Positions 15,022 through 24,312 are shown, counted from the first letter of the stretch. The stretch is DNA of 64,000 bases from Vicinamibacterales bacterium (GCA_030827135.1 JAURFE010000002.1:62001-126000), one strand, 5' to 3'. Numbers and translations are program-made. Notes: a model not told the origin generated them from the sequence alone.

Positions 15022-18000
15022 TCAGTCCCCGGGCGGCAAATACACGACTTCTCCACGAATTGGTACAGCCGAATAGTGCGCGCGCAGGGCCGCCAGGTAG
15101 GTCTCGACCTGCATCTGATGCTCCGGACGAGGGGTGCCGGTCTTGATTTCAACAACCGTCATCCCACCCGCGGCGTCCACCACGAGGCAGTCGATCGTGC
15201 CGCGGACGACCTCGGCCGACCCCGGCGGCCGCCACGAGAAGGGCGTCTCGTACCAGCAGGTCCCGCCGGCCAGCAGGTCGGCCAGCCGCGTCCGGTTGCG
15301 CAACGCTTCGGCTGCCGTCACCACGTTGGCTCTGAGCGCGTCCACATCGTGAACGTCCACCAGGACCTCCGGACGCGCCAGCCGGTCGTAGGCGGCGAAC
15401 CACTCCTGCGTCGAGGGCTGCCGGGGGCCGGCCCACTGCAGCAACCGGTGGACCAACGTGCCGGCGATGCGTTCCCCGGTGCGGGACAAGGCGGGTGGCG
15501 CAGTTGGTGTGGGTGCTGCAGGGCGCGCTGGGGTTGAGCGCGCCCCGGTCGACGGGTCAGGTTGAGTGGCTGACACAACACTCCCGAGGGCCTTGAGGGG
15601 TTCGCGGTCCAGCGCGGGGAACGGTCCGGCGACCGTCGCATCGACGGCGGCGCCCGCAGACACGGCTGGGCGACACACGCGGAACGCGAACTGACGCCCG
15701 GCGACGTCCCAGAACACCTCGGGCGTGTCGGCCCCGGCGGACGCGGCTTTCGGGAACACCTCGCGCAACGACGGCGGGAACAAACCCGCCAGGCTCCGCG
15801 CGGCGTGTTTCAGGTAGCCGTCTTCATCGACCTGTGCCGACAGATAGAGGCGATCACGGGCGCGCGTCACCGCCACGTACAGCAGGCGGCGCAGTTCTTC
15901 CGCCTCGCGCCGATCCTCCAGCTTCGTGCCGTCCGTCGACCGGAAGGCCACCTCGGGCTCGCCATCCACGCTGCGGTCGATCACGCTGATGCCCTGATGA
16001 CGACCGCGCCCCGGGTTCTGCAGGTTGACGACAAACACGATTGGGAACTCGAGCCCCTTGGCCGCATGGATCGTCATCAACTGCACGCACCCGCGCGCCT
16101 CGACCACCGCGTTGGACTCGTCGCCGGCGCGCAGCGTCTCGAAGTACTCCGCCAGTCGGCCCAGCGTCGCATACCCGCGGTTCTCGACCCGGCGAATGAG
16201 GCTTCGCACCTTCTTGATGTTCTCGCGGGCCTGATCGCGGCGCCGGCCCTGCAGTTCGGACGCATACGCCGACTCGCGCATCACCACATCGATCAGCGCC
16301 CCGGCCGGAATCCGGTCGGCCATGGCGATCCACCGCTGGACATCACCAACCGCGCGGTCCAACAACCGGCGATCGTGGGCCTCAAGCCCATCGGGCACCG
16401 GTTGCGCCCCCGTCAACACCGCGGCGATGCGTGGCGCCAGACGCGCAAGCGCGGGATCCGACACGCGCACAAACCGTGACCGCAGGAACTCTGCGGCGCG
16501 AAGGTCGGAATCCGGCTGTGAGAGAAACCGCAGCACCGCCTGCAGGTCCTGCACTTCGGGTGCGTCGAAGAATCCCAGCCCCTTGTAGACGTAGGTGCGG
16601 ATGCCGAGGCGCTCCAGCGCATCCTCAAACACCTGATGTCCCGCCCGCGCCCTGAACAGGATCGCAACATCATCGGCCGTCGCCGGACGCGGCGGCCCCT
16701 CCTTGTCGCGCACGATCGTGTGCGCCAGAATTTCCGCAATTTCGCCGGCAACCGCCTCGGCCGACGCCTGAATCGACGGCTGCGCGACGACGCCGAGCAC
16801 CGGATGCCCGTCGCGGCGCGCCCCCTCCTCGACCGCATCCACCGGGAACCTGTCGGTGTCGCGATAGGCAAACCGTTCGTCGAGATCGGGGTCCCCTTCC
16901 ATCGAGGACGCCAGGGCGTTCACAAACGCGAGGAGCCCTGACACCGCGCGGAAGTTTGTCGAAATCGCCTGACGCACCCGACGGCCGGGCCGCAACGCGG
17001 CAATGCGCCGCGCCGCTTCGTCGAGCAACACGACCTCCGCGTGGCGGAACCGGTAGATCGATTGTTTGCGGTCGCCCACGATGAAGACCGAGGTCGGGCC
17101 GTCGACGACCCCCTCGCCTTCACCCCACGCATCGACCAGCAGGTCGATCAGCCGCCACTGCTGGCGGCTGGTGTCCTGAAACTCGTCGACCAGCAGATGG
17201 TGATACCGCGACTGCAGCTTCAGACGGCTGCGCGCGAACTCTTCCTGTCGAGACAACAGGGCGACCGCGCGGTCGAGCATCCCCGCAAAGTCGAGCACCG
17301 AGTGTTCATCAAGCAGCCGCTGGTATTCCCTGACGACAATGGCGAGGAGGGTTTGCAGGCCGAGCGCAAGCAACCCATCCACTTCGCGCTCAAGGTCGGC
17401 AATCGCTGCCGCGATGCCCGGCGTGACCGATCCAAACGCCGCATCGTGCCGCTTTTTCGCGGCCGTGTTCGCAAAGTGTTCGGCTTTGGCGAACGACGGC
17501 AGGCGCTTGCGCGGTTCCCCCTTCTGCGTGAGGAAGTACCGCTCAAAGCGGCGCTGCAACTGCGGCACCTCCGCGACCGGGAACGCTTCGCCATCGGCGA
17601 GGCGCGCCAGATCGGCGGCGACCCAGCGGAACTCCGGCGCGCCAAGCGGGCCGTCGGTGACCAGTGACGCCTGTCCGGCGCAGGCGGCGCGAAGCCGATC
17701 CACAAACGCGTGCGCCACATCATCAGCGGACCGACGCGCGACTTTGCGGTGTACAAAAGACGCGATCGCCGGGACGGCAATGTGCCGGCTGTCGAGCAGA
17801 CGCGAGAGGGCGATGCGCAGTGTGCGCGGTTTCACGCGCGTAAACAGCAGACGCAGGGGTTCCTGGCGCGTCACCAGGCCCCGGGCAATTCTGAACGTGA
17901 CGTCAAGCGCTTCGGCCGCAAACCGGGCCATCTCGGTCTCGTCGGCGATCTCGAAGCCGGGATCCACGTCGGCTTCGAGAGGGAACTCACGCAGCAGGCC

Positions 18001-18330
18001 AAAACAGAACGCGTCAATCGTCGCAATCTGAATCTCGGCGAGCGTGGCCGCGGGTTCCGTGTCCCGCAGCTGCATGAGAATGCGCTCACGCATCTCGGCC
18101 GCGGCCTTGCGCGTGAACGTAATCGCCAGAATGTTGCGCGGCGATGCGCCGCCGCGAATCAGGCGGACGTACCGATCCACGAGCACACGCGTCTTGCCGG
18201 TACCGGCTGAGGCCTCAAGCACCACGTGTTCGCCCGGATCGACGGCAAAGTCACGCGCGGCCTGGTCGGGCGGATCCGCCCGCACCGAGGTCGGACGGTC
18301 CGGCGGCGGATCAAACAGGCTCGGCTGCAT
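15022..18330 (-). CDS. AddA-like UvrD-family helicase/nuclease
   Basis: 1102 residues. The N-terminal UvrD/RecB helicase has Walker A ASAGTGKT (residues 40-47), ITFTRKAAAEMRERI (motif Ia), a VDEFQDTS Walker B region and RSRFVRVSDP/VARTRARDRLYL-type C-terminal motifs. The C-terminal PD-(D/E)xK nuclease shows IDCLVVD and VVEIKTG then QVETYLAALR. With the next upstream gene this forms an AddAB/RexAB-type double-strand break resection complex that feeds RecA. ATG 18330 overlaps addB-like by 20 bp. A Pro/Ala/Thr-rich linker before the nuclease domain contains a palindromic repeat element (15518-15544). Confidence 0.92.
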   Translation of the reverse strand: MQPSLFDPPPDRPTSVRADPPDQAARDFAVDPGEHVVLEASAGTGKTRVLVDRYVRLIRGGASPRNILAITFTRKAAAEMRERILMQLRDTEPAATLAEIQIATIDAFCFGLLREFPLEADVDPGFEIADETEMARFAAEALDVTFRIARGLVTRQEPLRLLFTRVKPRTLRIALSRLLDSRHIAVPAIASFVHRKVARRSADDVAHAFVDRLRAACAGQASLVTDGPLGAPEFRWVAADLARLADGEAFPVAEVPQLQRRFERYFLTQKGEPRKRLPSFAKAEHFANTAAKKRHDAAFGSVTPGIAAAIADLEREVDGLLALGLQTLLAIVVREYQRLLDEHSVLDFAGMLDRAVALLSRQEEFARSRLKLQSRYHHLLVDEFQDTSRQQWRLIDLLVDAWGEGEGVVDGPTSVFIVGDRKQSIYRFRHAEVVLLDEAARRIAALRPGRRVRQAISTNFRAVSGLLAFVNALASSMEGDPDLDERFAYRDTDRFPVDAVEEGARRDGHPVLGVVAQPSIQASAEAVAGEIAEILAHTIVRDKEGPPRPATADDVAILFRARAGHQVFEDALERLGIRTYVYKGLGFFDAPEVQDLQAVLRFLSQPDSDLRAAEFLRSRFVRVSDPALARLAPRIAAVLTGAQPVPDGLEAHDRRLLDRAVGDVQRWIAMADRIPAGALIDVVMRESAYASELQGRRRDQARENIKKVRSLIRRVENRGYATLGRLAEYFETLRAGDESNAVVEARGCVQLMTIHAAKGLEFPIVFVVNLQNPGRGRHQGISVIDRSVDGEPEVAFRSTDGTKLEDRREAEELRRLLYVAVTRARDRLYLSAQVDEDGYLKHAARSLAGLFPPSLREVFPKAASAGADTPEVFWDVAGRQFAFRVCRPAVSAGAAVDATVAGPFPALDREPLKALGSVVSATQPDPSTGARSTPARPAAPTPTAPPALSRTGERIAGTLVHRLLQWAGPRQPSTQEWFAAYDRLARPEVLVDVHDVDALRANVVTAAEALRNRTRLADLLAGGTCWYETPFSWRPPGSAEVVRGTIDCLVVDAAGGMTVVEIKTGTPRPEHQMQVETYLAALRAHYSAVPIRGEVVYLPPGD
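15518..15544. repeat. palindromic repeat element inside the AddA-like gene
   Basis: GCAGGG followed by the stem GGCGCGC/GCGCGCC (15522-15528 and 15538-15544) around the loop TGGGGTTGA. It is the same element as 4677-4703 with one stem-flanking change. It is translated in frame as ARSTPARPA on the minus strand and lies in the low-complexity linker between helicase and nuclease domains. Confidence 0.7.
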
Positions 18331-21265
18331 CGTCCTCCCACGTGTATTCCTTGCGGCAGACACCGGAGTACCGGCACCATTCGCATTCGCCGGTGTCCTT
18401 GGGCCGCGGCGGGAACTGCCCCGCTTCGATGCGCCCCACGACGTCGGCGAACGTCGCAGCGCGCGCCTGCACCGCGGCAGCGACCGACTCGTGTTTCGCG
18501 CCGATGGGACCTTCGAGCTTGTATTCGTCGCCGAACGCCAGATACGACGCGGCGGCGATCGGGTGGGACTGCCCGTCGGCCGCCTCGAGCTGTTGCTGCA
18601 CGGCATGGGCGTACGCCGCGATCTGGATGGACGTCGCCAGATCCGGCATCCGGCCAAGTTTGTAGTCGATGACGCGCAGACCGCCGTCGGCACACACGTC
18701 GATGCGGTCTGCCTTGCCGTTGATGGCCACGGTCACCTCCTCCAGTCCGCCGAGCCGCGGGAACCGGAATGGCCCGACGATCTTCTCTTCGAGCAGGCGC
18801 CGCACCACGGGGAGGTCCGACTCCGCCTCGAGTTCAAACACCCGCTCCGCAACCCCCCGGGCGACCAGGGACCCGAGGAGCCGTGTTTCTTCGAGCACAC
18901 GATCGGCCTCGGGCAACCGCGCGAGCGTCTCCGACGCGAGCGCGGTGAACCTGGCCACGGCTTCTGGCAACAGCGCGGGCGTGATGCTGCCGTGCCCGGC
19001 GTCCTGCCAGTCGCGGTAAAAACGCTCGAAGAGATCGTGCAACAACGTGCCGCGTTCGAGGGGCGTGAGGCCGGCCGTGTCCTCACGCTCCTCCGGCAAT
19101 TGCAGGACGGATTCCGCGAAGTACTTGAACGGGCAGGTCACGTAGCGATCCACGCGGCTGACCTTGTACTGCTGCGCGGGCTGGGGGGCCGACTGTCCGC
19201 GATACATCGGCGCCGTCAGTGGCGGTCGCTCCCGTCGCGCCCGCAGCCACGCCAGCGGCACCGGCTCGAGCGTGTCCTCGGCGGCCTGATGCCCGCTGAG
19301 CACTTCGTCGTCGAAGATCGCCGCCGGCGGAGGCACATCACCGCCGACCGACGGCAGCCCGCGGACCACATCCACCATGGGCGACAAGCCGACCACCGCG
19401 TCGGCATCGAGCTGAAAGGCGTGGACGTGGAGGGTGTGCGCGGGCAGGCCCGTCAGATCGCGGAAGGCCGCCAGCTGTGCCGCCGCATGGTCCGCGTCCT
19501 GTGGCCAGCCGAGCGACTTGAGCAGGCCGGAGGTGTAGAAGATGTTCCGTCGCTGACGCTCCGGCCAGTCGGTGTCGACCAGGCCGAGGATGTGCACGTG
19601 ATCGAACTCGCCGAAGCGCGCCGCCACGGCGTCCACCAGATGGACGCCGGCGTGGTCACGCGACGGCGCAAACGTCTGGCCTTCGATGCGGTGACGAATC
19701 AGCGCCACCAGCGCCTCCGGCGCCCTCGGCCGATCGTCGTGACGCCGGCAGGCGTCCGTCACACCGTCGAGCGCGCCGAGCACCGCACCACGGGCGCGCA
19801 ACGACGACTCACGCCATGCCGCACCGGGCGCCGGGCCTCGTTCGTGCTGCCGAAGGAAGGTGGACACCGCCAGCAGTTGTTGTGAGGCCGAGGCCGCGGA
19901 CCTGAACACATCGAGCGCCTCGGCCACGGCGACCGCGCCGCGCGCCGCGCGCCGCGCGGCAGGGGCGTCCACGCCATCACGCCGGTGTTTCCCGTCGAAA
20001 TACCGATCAACTTCTTCCATGTACGTGAGCGCCATCCCAGTCGCGCGCCGCGCGAGCAACACCGCGTCCAGGGCAGTCACATCGGACAACGACACCGGCG
20101 TTTCGTCCACATCGATCCGGAGCCATGGTGATCGCAGCAACGCCACCACCGACTCGCGGGTACCGCCCGTGCGGGCGACCACCAGCACCAGATCCAGCAG
20201 CGCGGCGTACGGTTCACTGGCCAGTGGCAACGCATCCAGCGCCTGACACGGGATCCGCGCGTCGCTCAGAATCTGCCGCGTCAGATACAGGTAGGGCAGC
20301 GGCCGCTGCACCACCAGCGCCGTCGGGGCGAGCGTCGCGGCCGGGCGCGCCGTACGGTGCCGGATGTGGCGGGCCACGTCGCGCACTTCTTCTTCGCGGT
20401 CGCGACTGATCCAGCACCACGCCTCGCCATCGCGGACCACCACCGGCGCCCAGGGCTGCCCCGCCTCCCGCACCTCTTCAATGCCCGGGAGTTCGCGCTC
20501 CAGCCGATCCCGGAATCCGGCGTCGTGCAGTTCATCCGTCACGACAACATCGATCTTTAGCCCGGGACATCGCCCCAGCAGGTCGAAGTCGGCCGGCCAC
20601 AAGCCGCGCGGGTCCGATGGATGATCGGCAACGGCCACCACCACGTGATCGTGCGGGGGCACAAAGCCGGGACGCAGGAACTGCTGCAGACATCCATGTT
20701 CGTCCACGGCTCCGGACGCGACCACCAGGCGTTCGTACTTGAGGAACGTCAACCCCAGAAACGCCGTCTGGTGAATCAGGCTGTCCGTCCCCCGGTCAAA
20801 GCCGCGCTCGCCCCTGAGCTCCCGAAACAGCTCCCGACGCAGCCGCCCGACGGAGCGCTGACGGCGCCGCAGTTCGTCGTAGAAGTCCAGCATCGCGCCC
20901 ACGAGTCCCGGGCGCAGATGAAAGGGCGCGTGATGCATCCGCGGCCGCGCCGCTGTGGCTTCAGCGGCGACCGTCATGATCACTTCGCGTTCGACACGGC
21001 TCAGCACACGCGACGCATCGGGCCACGCCAGCATCCAGCGCAACATCCACTCGTCACGCGTCACGAGGTCAGGCAGGATGGCCGTCGCCACGTCCGCGGC
21101 GTCCAGATGACGTTCAATTGTCTGCCGCAGCAGTTCCACCGACGCACGCGTTGGGACGATCACGAGACGACGCCGGCGGTCGGCCAGCGTGCCATCGGTG
21201 GCCAGCCGCACGCAGGCCCGACGGAATCCGGCGACGTCGGTGGTTCTCACCAGGCGGCGCGTCAT
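18311..21265 (-). CDS. AddB-like nuclease subunit with Fe-S cysteines
   Basis: 984 residues. The N-terminal helicase-like part starts LVIVPTRASVELLRQTI and lacks a Walker A motif. The C-terminal nuclease carries VIDYKLGR and a following Gln-Tyr helix (IQIAAYAHAVQQ). Cysteines in YVTCPFKYF and in CEWCRYSGVC enclose the nuclease, the four-Cys pattern that holds a [4Fe-4S] cluster in AddB. It is shorter than B. subtilis AddB (about 1160). The start overlaps the stop of the secreted coiled-coil gene (ATGA) and its end overlaps addA-like by 20 bp. Confidence 0.9.
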   Translation of the reverse strand: MTRRLVRTTDVAGFRRACVRLATDGTLADRRRRLVIVPTRASVELLRQTIERHLDAADVATAILPDLVTRDEWMLRWMLAWPDASRVLSRVEREVIMTVAAEATAARPRMHHAPFHLRPGLVGAMLDFYDELRRRQRSVGRLRRELFRELRGERGFDRGTDSLIHQTAFLGLTFLKYERLVVASGAVDEHGCLQQFLRPGFVPPHDHVVVAVADHPSDPRGLWPADFDLLGRCPGLKIDVVVTDELHDAGFRDRLERELPGIEEVREAGQPWAPVVVRDGEAWCWISRDREEEVRDVARHIRHRTARPAATLAPTALVVQRPLPYLYLTRQILSDARIPCQALDALPLASEPYAALLDLVLVVARTGGTRESVVALLRSPWLRIDVDETPVSLSDVTALDAVLLARRATGMALTYMEEVDRYFDGKHRRDGVDAPAARRAARGAVAVAEALDVFRSAASASQQLLAVSTFLRQHERGPAPGAAWRESSLRARGAVLGALDGVTDACRRHDDRPRAPEALVALIRHRIEGQTFAPSRDHAGVHLVDAVAARFGEFDHVHILGLVDTDWPERQRRNIFYTSGLLKSLGWPQDADHAAAQLAAFRDLTGLPAHTLHVHAFQLDADAVVGLSPMVDVVRGLPSVGGDVPPPAAIFDDEVLSGHQAAEDTLEPVPLAWLRARRERPPLTAPMYRGQSAPQPAQQYKVSRVDRYVTCPFKYFAESVLQLPEEREDTAGLTPLERGTLLHDLFERFYRDWQDAGHGSITPALLPEAVARFTALASETLARLPEADRVLEETRLLGSLVARGVAERVFELEAESDLPVVRRLLEEKIVGPFRFPRLGGLEEVTVAINGKADRIDVCADGGLRVIDYKLGRMPDLATSIQIAAYAHAVQQQLEAADGQSHPIAAASYLAFGDEYKLEGPIGAKHESVAAAVQARAATFADVVGRIEAGQFPPRPKDTGECEWCRYSGVCRKEYTWEDDAAEPV

Positions 21266-22629
21266 CGCACCTTCCGGGGAAACAGTGCCGGCACAAGGTC
21301 CGTTCTGGCCTGCGCGAGCAGCAGCTCCGCACCGGCGACCGCGGCGGCCGCGTTGCCCGCGATCTCCGAATTCGGTGCCACCGTCAGCCGCTCACCGAGT
21401 GAGAGACCGAGGCGGGCCATCTGCACGGCGCTGCGCAACACCGCGTGCACATCCGCAAGCTCGCGAACCGGCCGCATCGTGATGAGCGCCGCATCGATGC
21501 TCGCAAACCGGCGTGCGGCCCGATCGAGGGACGGTCGCCTGGGCACCGCACCTTCACGGAGGCCGTCGAGCACGGGGCGCTGACTCACCCACCCGTCCAA
21601 CAGCGGCCGCAGCGCCAGTTCGTACGCCAGCAGCTGCGCCTTGACCTGTTGCCACCGCACAAAGGCTTGCCGCTGCGCGGTCGCCAGCGCCAGTTCAGCC
21701 TCAAGACGGCGCGTAAACGCGGCCATCTCGCGTGGACGCCGAGACCCGAGTCTCCCGTCCTGCGCCGCGACATCCCGGATGAGGCGCTCAATTGCGGCTG
21801 GACGGCCCTGTCGCACCGCGGCGTCCGCCCGCGTGACCGCGTCATTGAGCAACGCGCGGTATGCACGTTCACTCGCCTCCTCTGCGCGCCAGGCTGCCTC
21901 CACACGGGCTTTGATCGCCGCCGCGACCGGAGCCGCAGTAGCGACTCGCTGGGCTGACCGCAGGATCGCCAGCCGCTCTGCCGCCGCCTGCGTCACCGTG
22001 GCCGACACCAGTGCCATCTCCAGAGACTCGGTCACGTCAGGCAGCGGGAGGATCGGTATCGTCTCGACTGGCGCCAGATTCGCGACCAGATCGAGGGAAA
22101 ACTTCGTCTGGCCGGCCGCGATGCGCAGCTCGGCGATGACTTCGTCGAGCAACGACACCAGCTGCCGCGTCTCCTCGGCCTTGTAGCCAAAATGTTCCGC
22201 CGACCATCCCGCCAGACGCGCGCGCGCCACCTGGGCGATGCCAAGCCGCCGATCGCGATCCGCACTGGCCTCCAGTTCCCCGAGCACACGCGCCAGCTCG
22301 TTTGTCAGCTCGGTGTATTCCTGCTCCCCGCGCGTCGCACCATAGTGCGCGGCCCGCAGCGCCTGGGCATACGCGGTCGTCCGTTCTTCATTCACCAGCG
22401 CGCGTGGCACGGTGAGCAGATCAAACGACTCCGCGACGTCGCCGCCGCCAAGTTTCACCATGCAGACCAACTCGTCGGGCAGCATGGCGCAGTCCCCATG
22501 GGTGTTCAGGACGCGACCGTCCAGAAGGAAGATGCGCGACTGGGCGGTCTGGCCGGGCGGATGGGCGTGTCCCGGCGCGATGCCGGCCAGCATCTGAATC
22601 GACACGAACACCACTGCCCCAATGAACAT
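21262..22629 (-). CDS. exported coiled-coil protein, unknown function
   Basis: 455 residues. A hydrophobic N terminus (MFIGAVVFVSIQMLAGIAPGHA) looks like a signal peptide. A short beta-rich segment (RIFLLDGRVLNTHGDC, two Cys about 12 apart) is followed by some 350 residues of Ala/Glu/Arg-rich helix with coiled-coil character. I recognise no family. The odd point is context: an exported helical protein is translationally coupled to the cytoplasmic AddB-like subunit by an ATGA overlap, and it is the first gene of the leftward block. Confidence 0.72.
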   Translation of the reverse strand: MFIGAVVFVSIQMLAGIAPGHAHPPGQTAQSRIFLLDGRVLNTHGDCAMLPDELVCMVKLGGGDVAESFDLLTVPRALVNEERTTAYAQALRAAHYGATRGEQEYTELTNELARVLGELEASADRDRRLGIAQVARARLAGWSAEHFGYKAEETRQLVSLLDEVIAELRIAAGQTKFSLDLVANLAPVETIPILPLPDVTESLEMALVSATVTQAAAERLAILRSAQRVATAAPVAAAIKARVEAAWRAEEASERAYRALLNDAVTRADAAVRQGRPAAIERLIRDVAAQDGRLGSRRPREMAAFTRRLEAELALATAQRQAFVRWQQVKAQLLAYELALRPLLDGWVSQRPVLDGLREGAVPRRPSLDRAARRFASIDAALITMRPVRELADVHAVLRSAVQMARLGLSLGERLTVAPNSEIAGNAAAAVAGAELLLAQARTDLVPALFPRKVR

Positions 22630-22653
22630 CCCACCGTCACTCTACCCGGGCAG

Positions 22654-22685
22654 CCGCCCATCTGCCCATCCGCCCATGCGCCCAT
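22654..22685. repeat. 8-bp tandem repeat
   Basis: Four copies of an 8-bp unit with core GCCCAT (cores at 22656, 22664, 22672, 22680), just upstream of the exported coiled-coil gene start. It is one of several unrelated short tandem repeats found only between genes in this window. Confidence 0.7.
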
Positions 22686-22696
22686 CCGAACGTGGG

Positions 22697-22755
22697 TGTG
22701 GAAAACCTGTGGATGACGTGTGCATTGGCTGTGGACGCACTGTGCGTGTGAATAA
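22697..22755. other. cluster of DnaA-box-like 9-mers in a divergent intergenic gap
   Basis: The words TGTGGAAAA (22697), TGTGGATGA (22708), TGTGGACGC (22730) and TGTGAATAA (22747) lie within 59 bp. The last fits the TGTGNATAA (TTATNCACA) DnaA-box consensus exactly; the first two have one mismatch each and the third has two. The stretch sits where 13 kb of leftward genes meets rightward genes. This may be a DnaA-regulated region or an origin; dnaA and dnaN are not adjacent. Confidence 0.35.
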
Positions 22756-22867
22756 AGTCGATCGGAGGGCCAGAGGGAGAACGGACGACCTGCCACTTTC
22801 GTGTGCAGCTTCGTACGCCGCTTCGCTTGCGCAGCTCGTGAAGGACCGCGACAATCGTCGTTCGGCT

Positions 22868-23092
22868 GTGACACCAGTAACCACCACCCCCACCCTCGTG
22901 CGTTTTGAAGACACCATCAACGGGCGGCCCGTCCTGATCGAGGTGTCGTCGCTGGGCCGTGACCGCTGGCGGGCACAAATCGCTCGTGTACCCGGGGGAC
23001 GGACGGCGCTGATGCCGTTCTACGGGGCCACGCCTGTTGAGGCTGCAGAACATCTGAGTGGATGGCTGACGAGAGCGTCGCGGCGGCTATAG
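22868..23092 (+). CDS. small conserved-looking hypothetical protein
   Basis: 74 residues from GTG 22868. It forms a likely beta-rich small domain (LVRFEDTINGRPVLIEVSSLG, then RWRAQI) followed by the block MPFYGATPVEAAEHLSGWL and a basic end. No known motif. The upstream extension of the frame to 22622 lies in the repeat-rich intergenic DNA and was not used. It ends 7 bp before the asparaginase start. The start codon has no good ribosome-binding site, so the N terminus is uncertain. Confidence 0.5.
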   Translation: MTPVTTTPTLVRFEDTINGRPVLIEVSSLGRDRWRAQIARVPGGRTALMPFYGATPVEAAEHLSGWLTRASRRL

Positions 23093-23093
23093 T
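23088..23093 (+). promoter_or_regulatory. -10-like TATAGT six nt before the asparaginase start
   Basis: TATAGT ends 6 nt before ATG 23100 and overlaps the preceding stop codon. A start site at the normal distance would make the mRNA leaderless. No -35 was identified. Confidence 0.3.
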
Positions 23094-23099
23094 AAACGC

Positions 23100-24200
23100 A
23101 TGGTGAAGTCGATTCGAGGCGCGGCCGCCCTGACGGGTCTTCTGGTTCTGAGCTGGCCGCTGGTGGGTGCGGCACAGACACCCGCTCCCCCATCTGCACA
23201 GCAACCCGCCGCCACCGCTGACACAGCACCCCTTCCAAAGGTGGTCCTGTTTGCCACCGGCGGCACCATTTCCAACCGGGCGGGGGGCCGGCTGACGGTC
23301 GAGGAACTCATCGCGTCGGTTCCAAACCTGACGCGATACGTTCAGCCGGAGGCCGTGCAGTTCGCCAATACCGCCTCCAGTTCGATGACGCTGGACCAGT
23401 GGCTCGACCTCTCCAGGCAGATCAACGCGCGCTTCACAGCCGACCAGGACCTGGCAGGCGTGGTGGTCACCAGCGGCACGGATACGCTGGAGGAACTCGC
23501 CTACTTCCTCCACCTGACCGTGCGGGATGAACGCCCGGTGGTGGTGGTCGGCTCCATGCGTAATCCCAGCACGCTCGGGTACGAAGGCGCAGCCAACCTG
23601 GAAGATGCCTTCCGCGCCGCCGGCGATCCGATGTCGCGCGGCATGGGTACGGTGGTTGTGCTGAACGACGAGATCAACTCCGCGCGGGAGGTGACCAAGA
23701 CCGACGCCCTGAGTCTCGATACCTTCCAGTCGGGCCGGTATGGCGTGTTGGGCGTGGTGGACTCGGCAGGCGTGGCGTACTACCGGCGTACCGTCCGGCG
23801 TCATTCCGCGAAGAGCGAATTCGACGTGGACGCGATCAAGGCGCTGCCGCGTGTGGACGTGGTCTACACCTACCAGGGCGCGACTGGCGACGTGATTCAG
23901 GCGGTCGTCGACGCTGGTGCGAAGGGCGTGGTGATCGCCACGGCCGGAGCCGGTGCCACCAGCGGCACCCAGGGGCAAGGCACGGCCTACGCGATCGGCA
24001 AACAGGTGTTTGTCGTGACCACAACCCGCGCTGGCCAGGGGCGCATCGCCGCCGGCGGCGGGGGCCGAGGCGGCAACACCCCCACGTACCGCATCGCGGG
24101 CGATGACCTGACGCCGATCAAGGCCCGCATCCTTCTGATGCTCGCCATTGCGACCACCACCGACGGCTCCCAGATTCAGCGGATGTTCAGAGAGTACTGA
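23100..24200 (+). CDS. periplasmic (type II) L-asparaginase
   Basis: 366 residues; hydrolyses L-asparagine to aspartate and ammonia. It begins with a signal peptide (SIRGAAALTGLLVLSWPLVGAAQ) and a Pro/Ala linker, then the catalytic domain. Nucleophile T56 is in ATGGTIS, and the second signature VVVTSGTDTLEE carries the Thr-Asp pair. The block VVVGSMRNPSTLGYEGAANLEDA is also typical. A Gly-rich insertion near the C terminus (AAGGGGRGG) is unusual. It appears to be a single gene followed by tRNA-Ala. Confidence 0.93.
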   Translation: MVKSIRGAAALTGLLVLSWPLVGAAQTPAPPSAQQPAATADTAPLPKVVLFATGGTISNRAGGRLTVEELIASVPNLTRYVQPEAVQFANTASSSMTLDQWLDLSRQINARFTADQDLAGVVVTSGTDTLEELAYFLHLTVRDERPVVVVGSMRNPSTLGYEGAANLEDAFRAAGDPMSRGMGTVVVLNDEINSAREVTKTDALSLDTFQSGRYGVLGVVDSAGVAYYRRTVRRHSAKSEFDVDAIKALPRVDVVYTYQGATGDVIQAVVDAGAKGVVIATAGAGATSGTQGQGTAYAIGKQVFVVTTTRAGQGRIAAGGGGRGGNTPTYRIAGDDLTPIKARILLMLAIATTTDGSQIQRMFREY

Positions 24201-24280
24201 GGAATGGGCGAATCCCCCAATCCCATTCAGTGACATTGCGGCCATTCAATTGACCCACTCACCCATTCCGGCCATTCCAC

Positions 24281-24312
24281 TGCCTCATTGCCCCATTGCC
24301 TCATTGCCCCAT
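24281..24312. repeat. 16-bp tandem duplication
   Basis: Two identical copies of TGCCTCATTGCCCCAT lie back to back, preceded by looser CCATT-rich repeats from 24240. They fill the gap between the asparaginase gene and tRNA-Ala. Confidence 0.75.

Noticed and set aside
22622-22867. Upstream extension of the small hypothetical gene, containing GCGKPVDDVCIGCGRT that looks like a DUF1289-type Cys motif
   Set aside because: It overlaps the tandem repeat and the DnaA-box-like words, lacks the other conserved residues of DUF1289, and its composition is that of intergenic DNA.
24240-24312. CRISPR-like array in the CCATT-rich stretch
   Set aside because: The units are direct tandem repeats without spacers of constant length; no cas genes are in the window.
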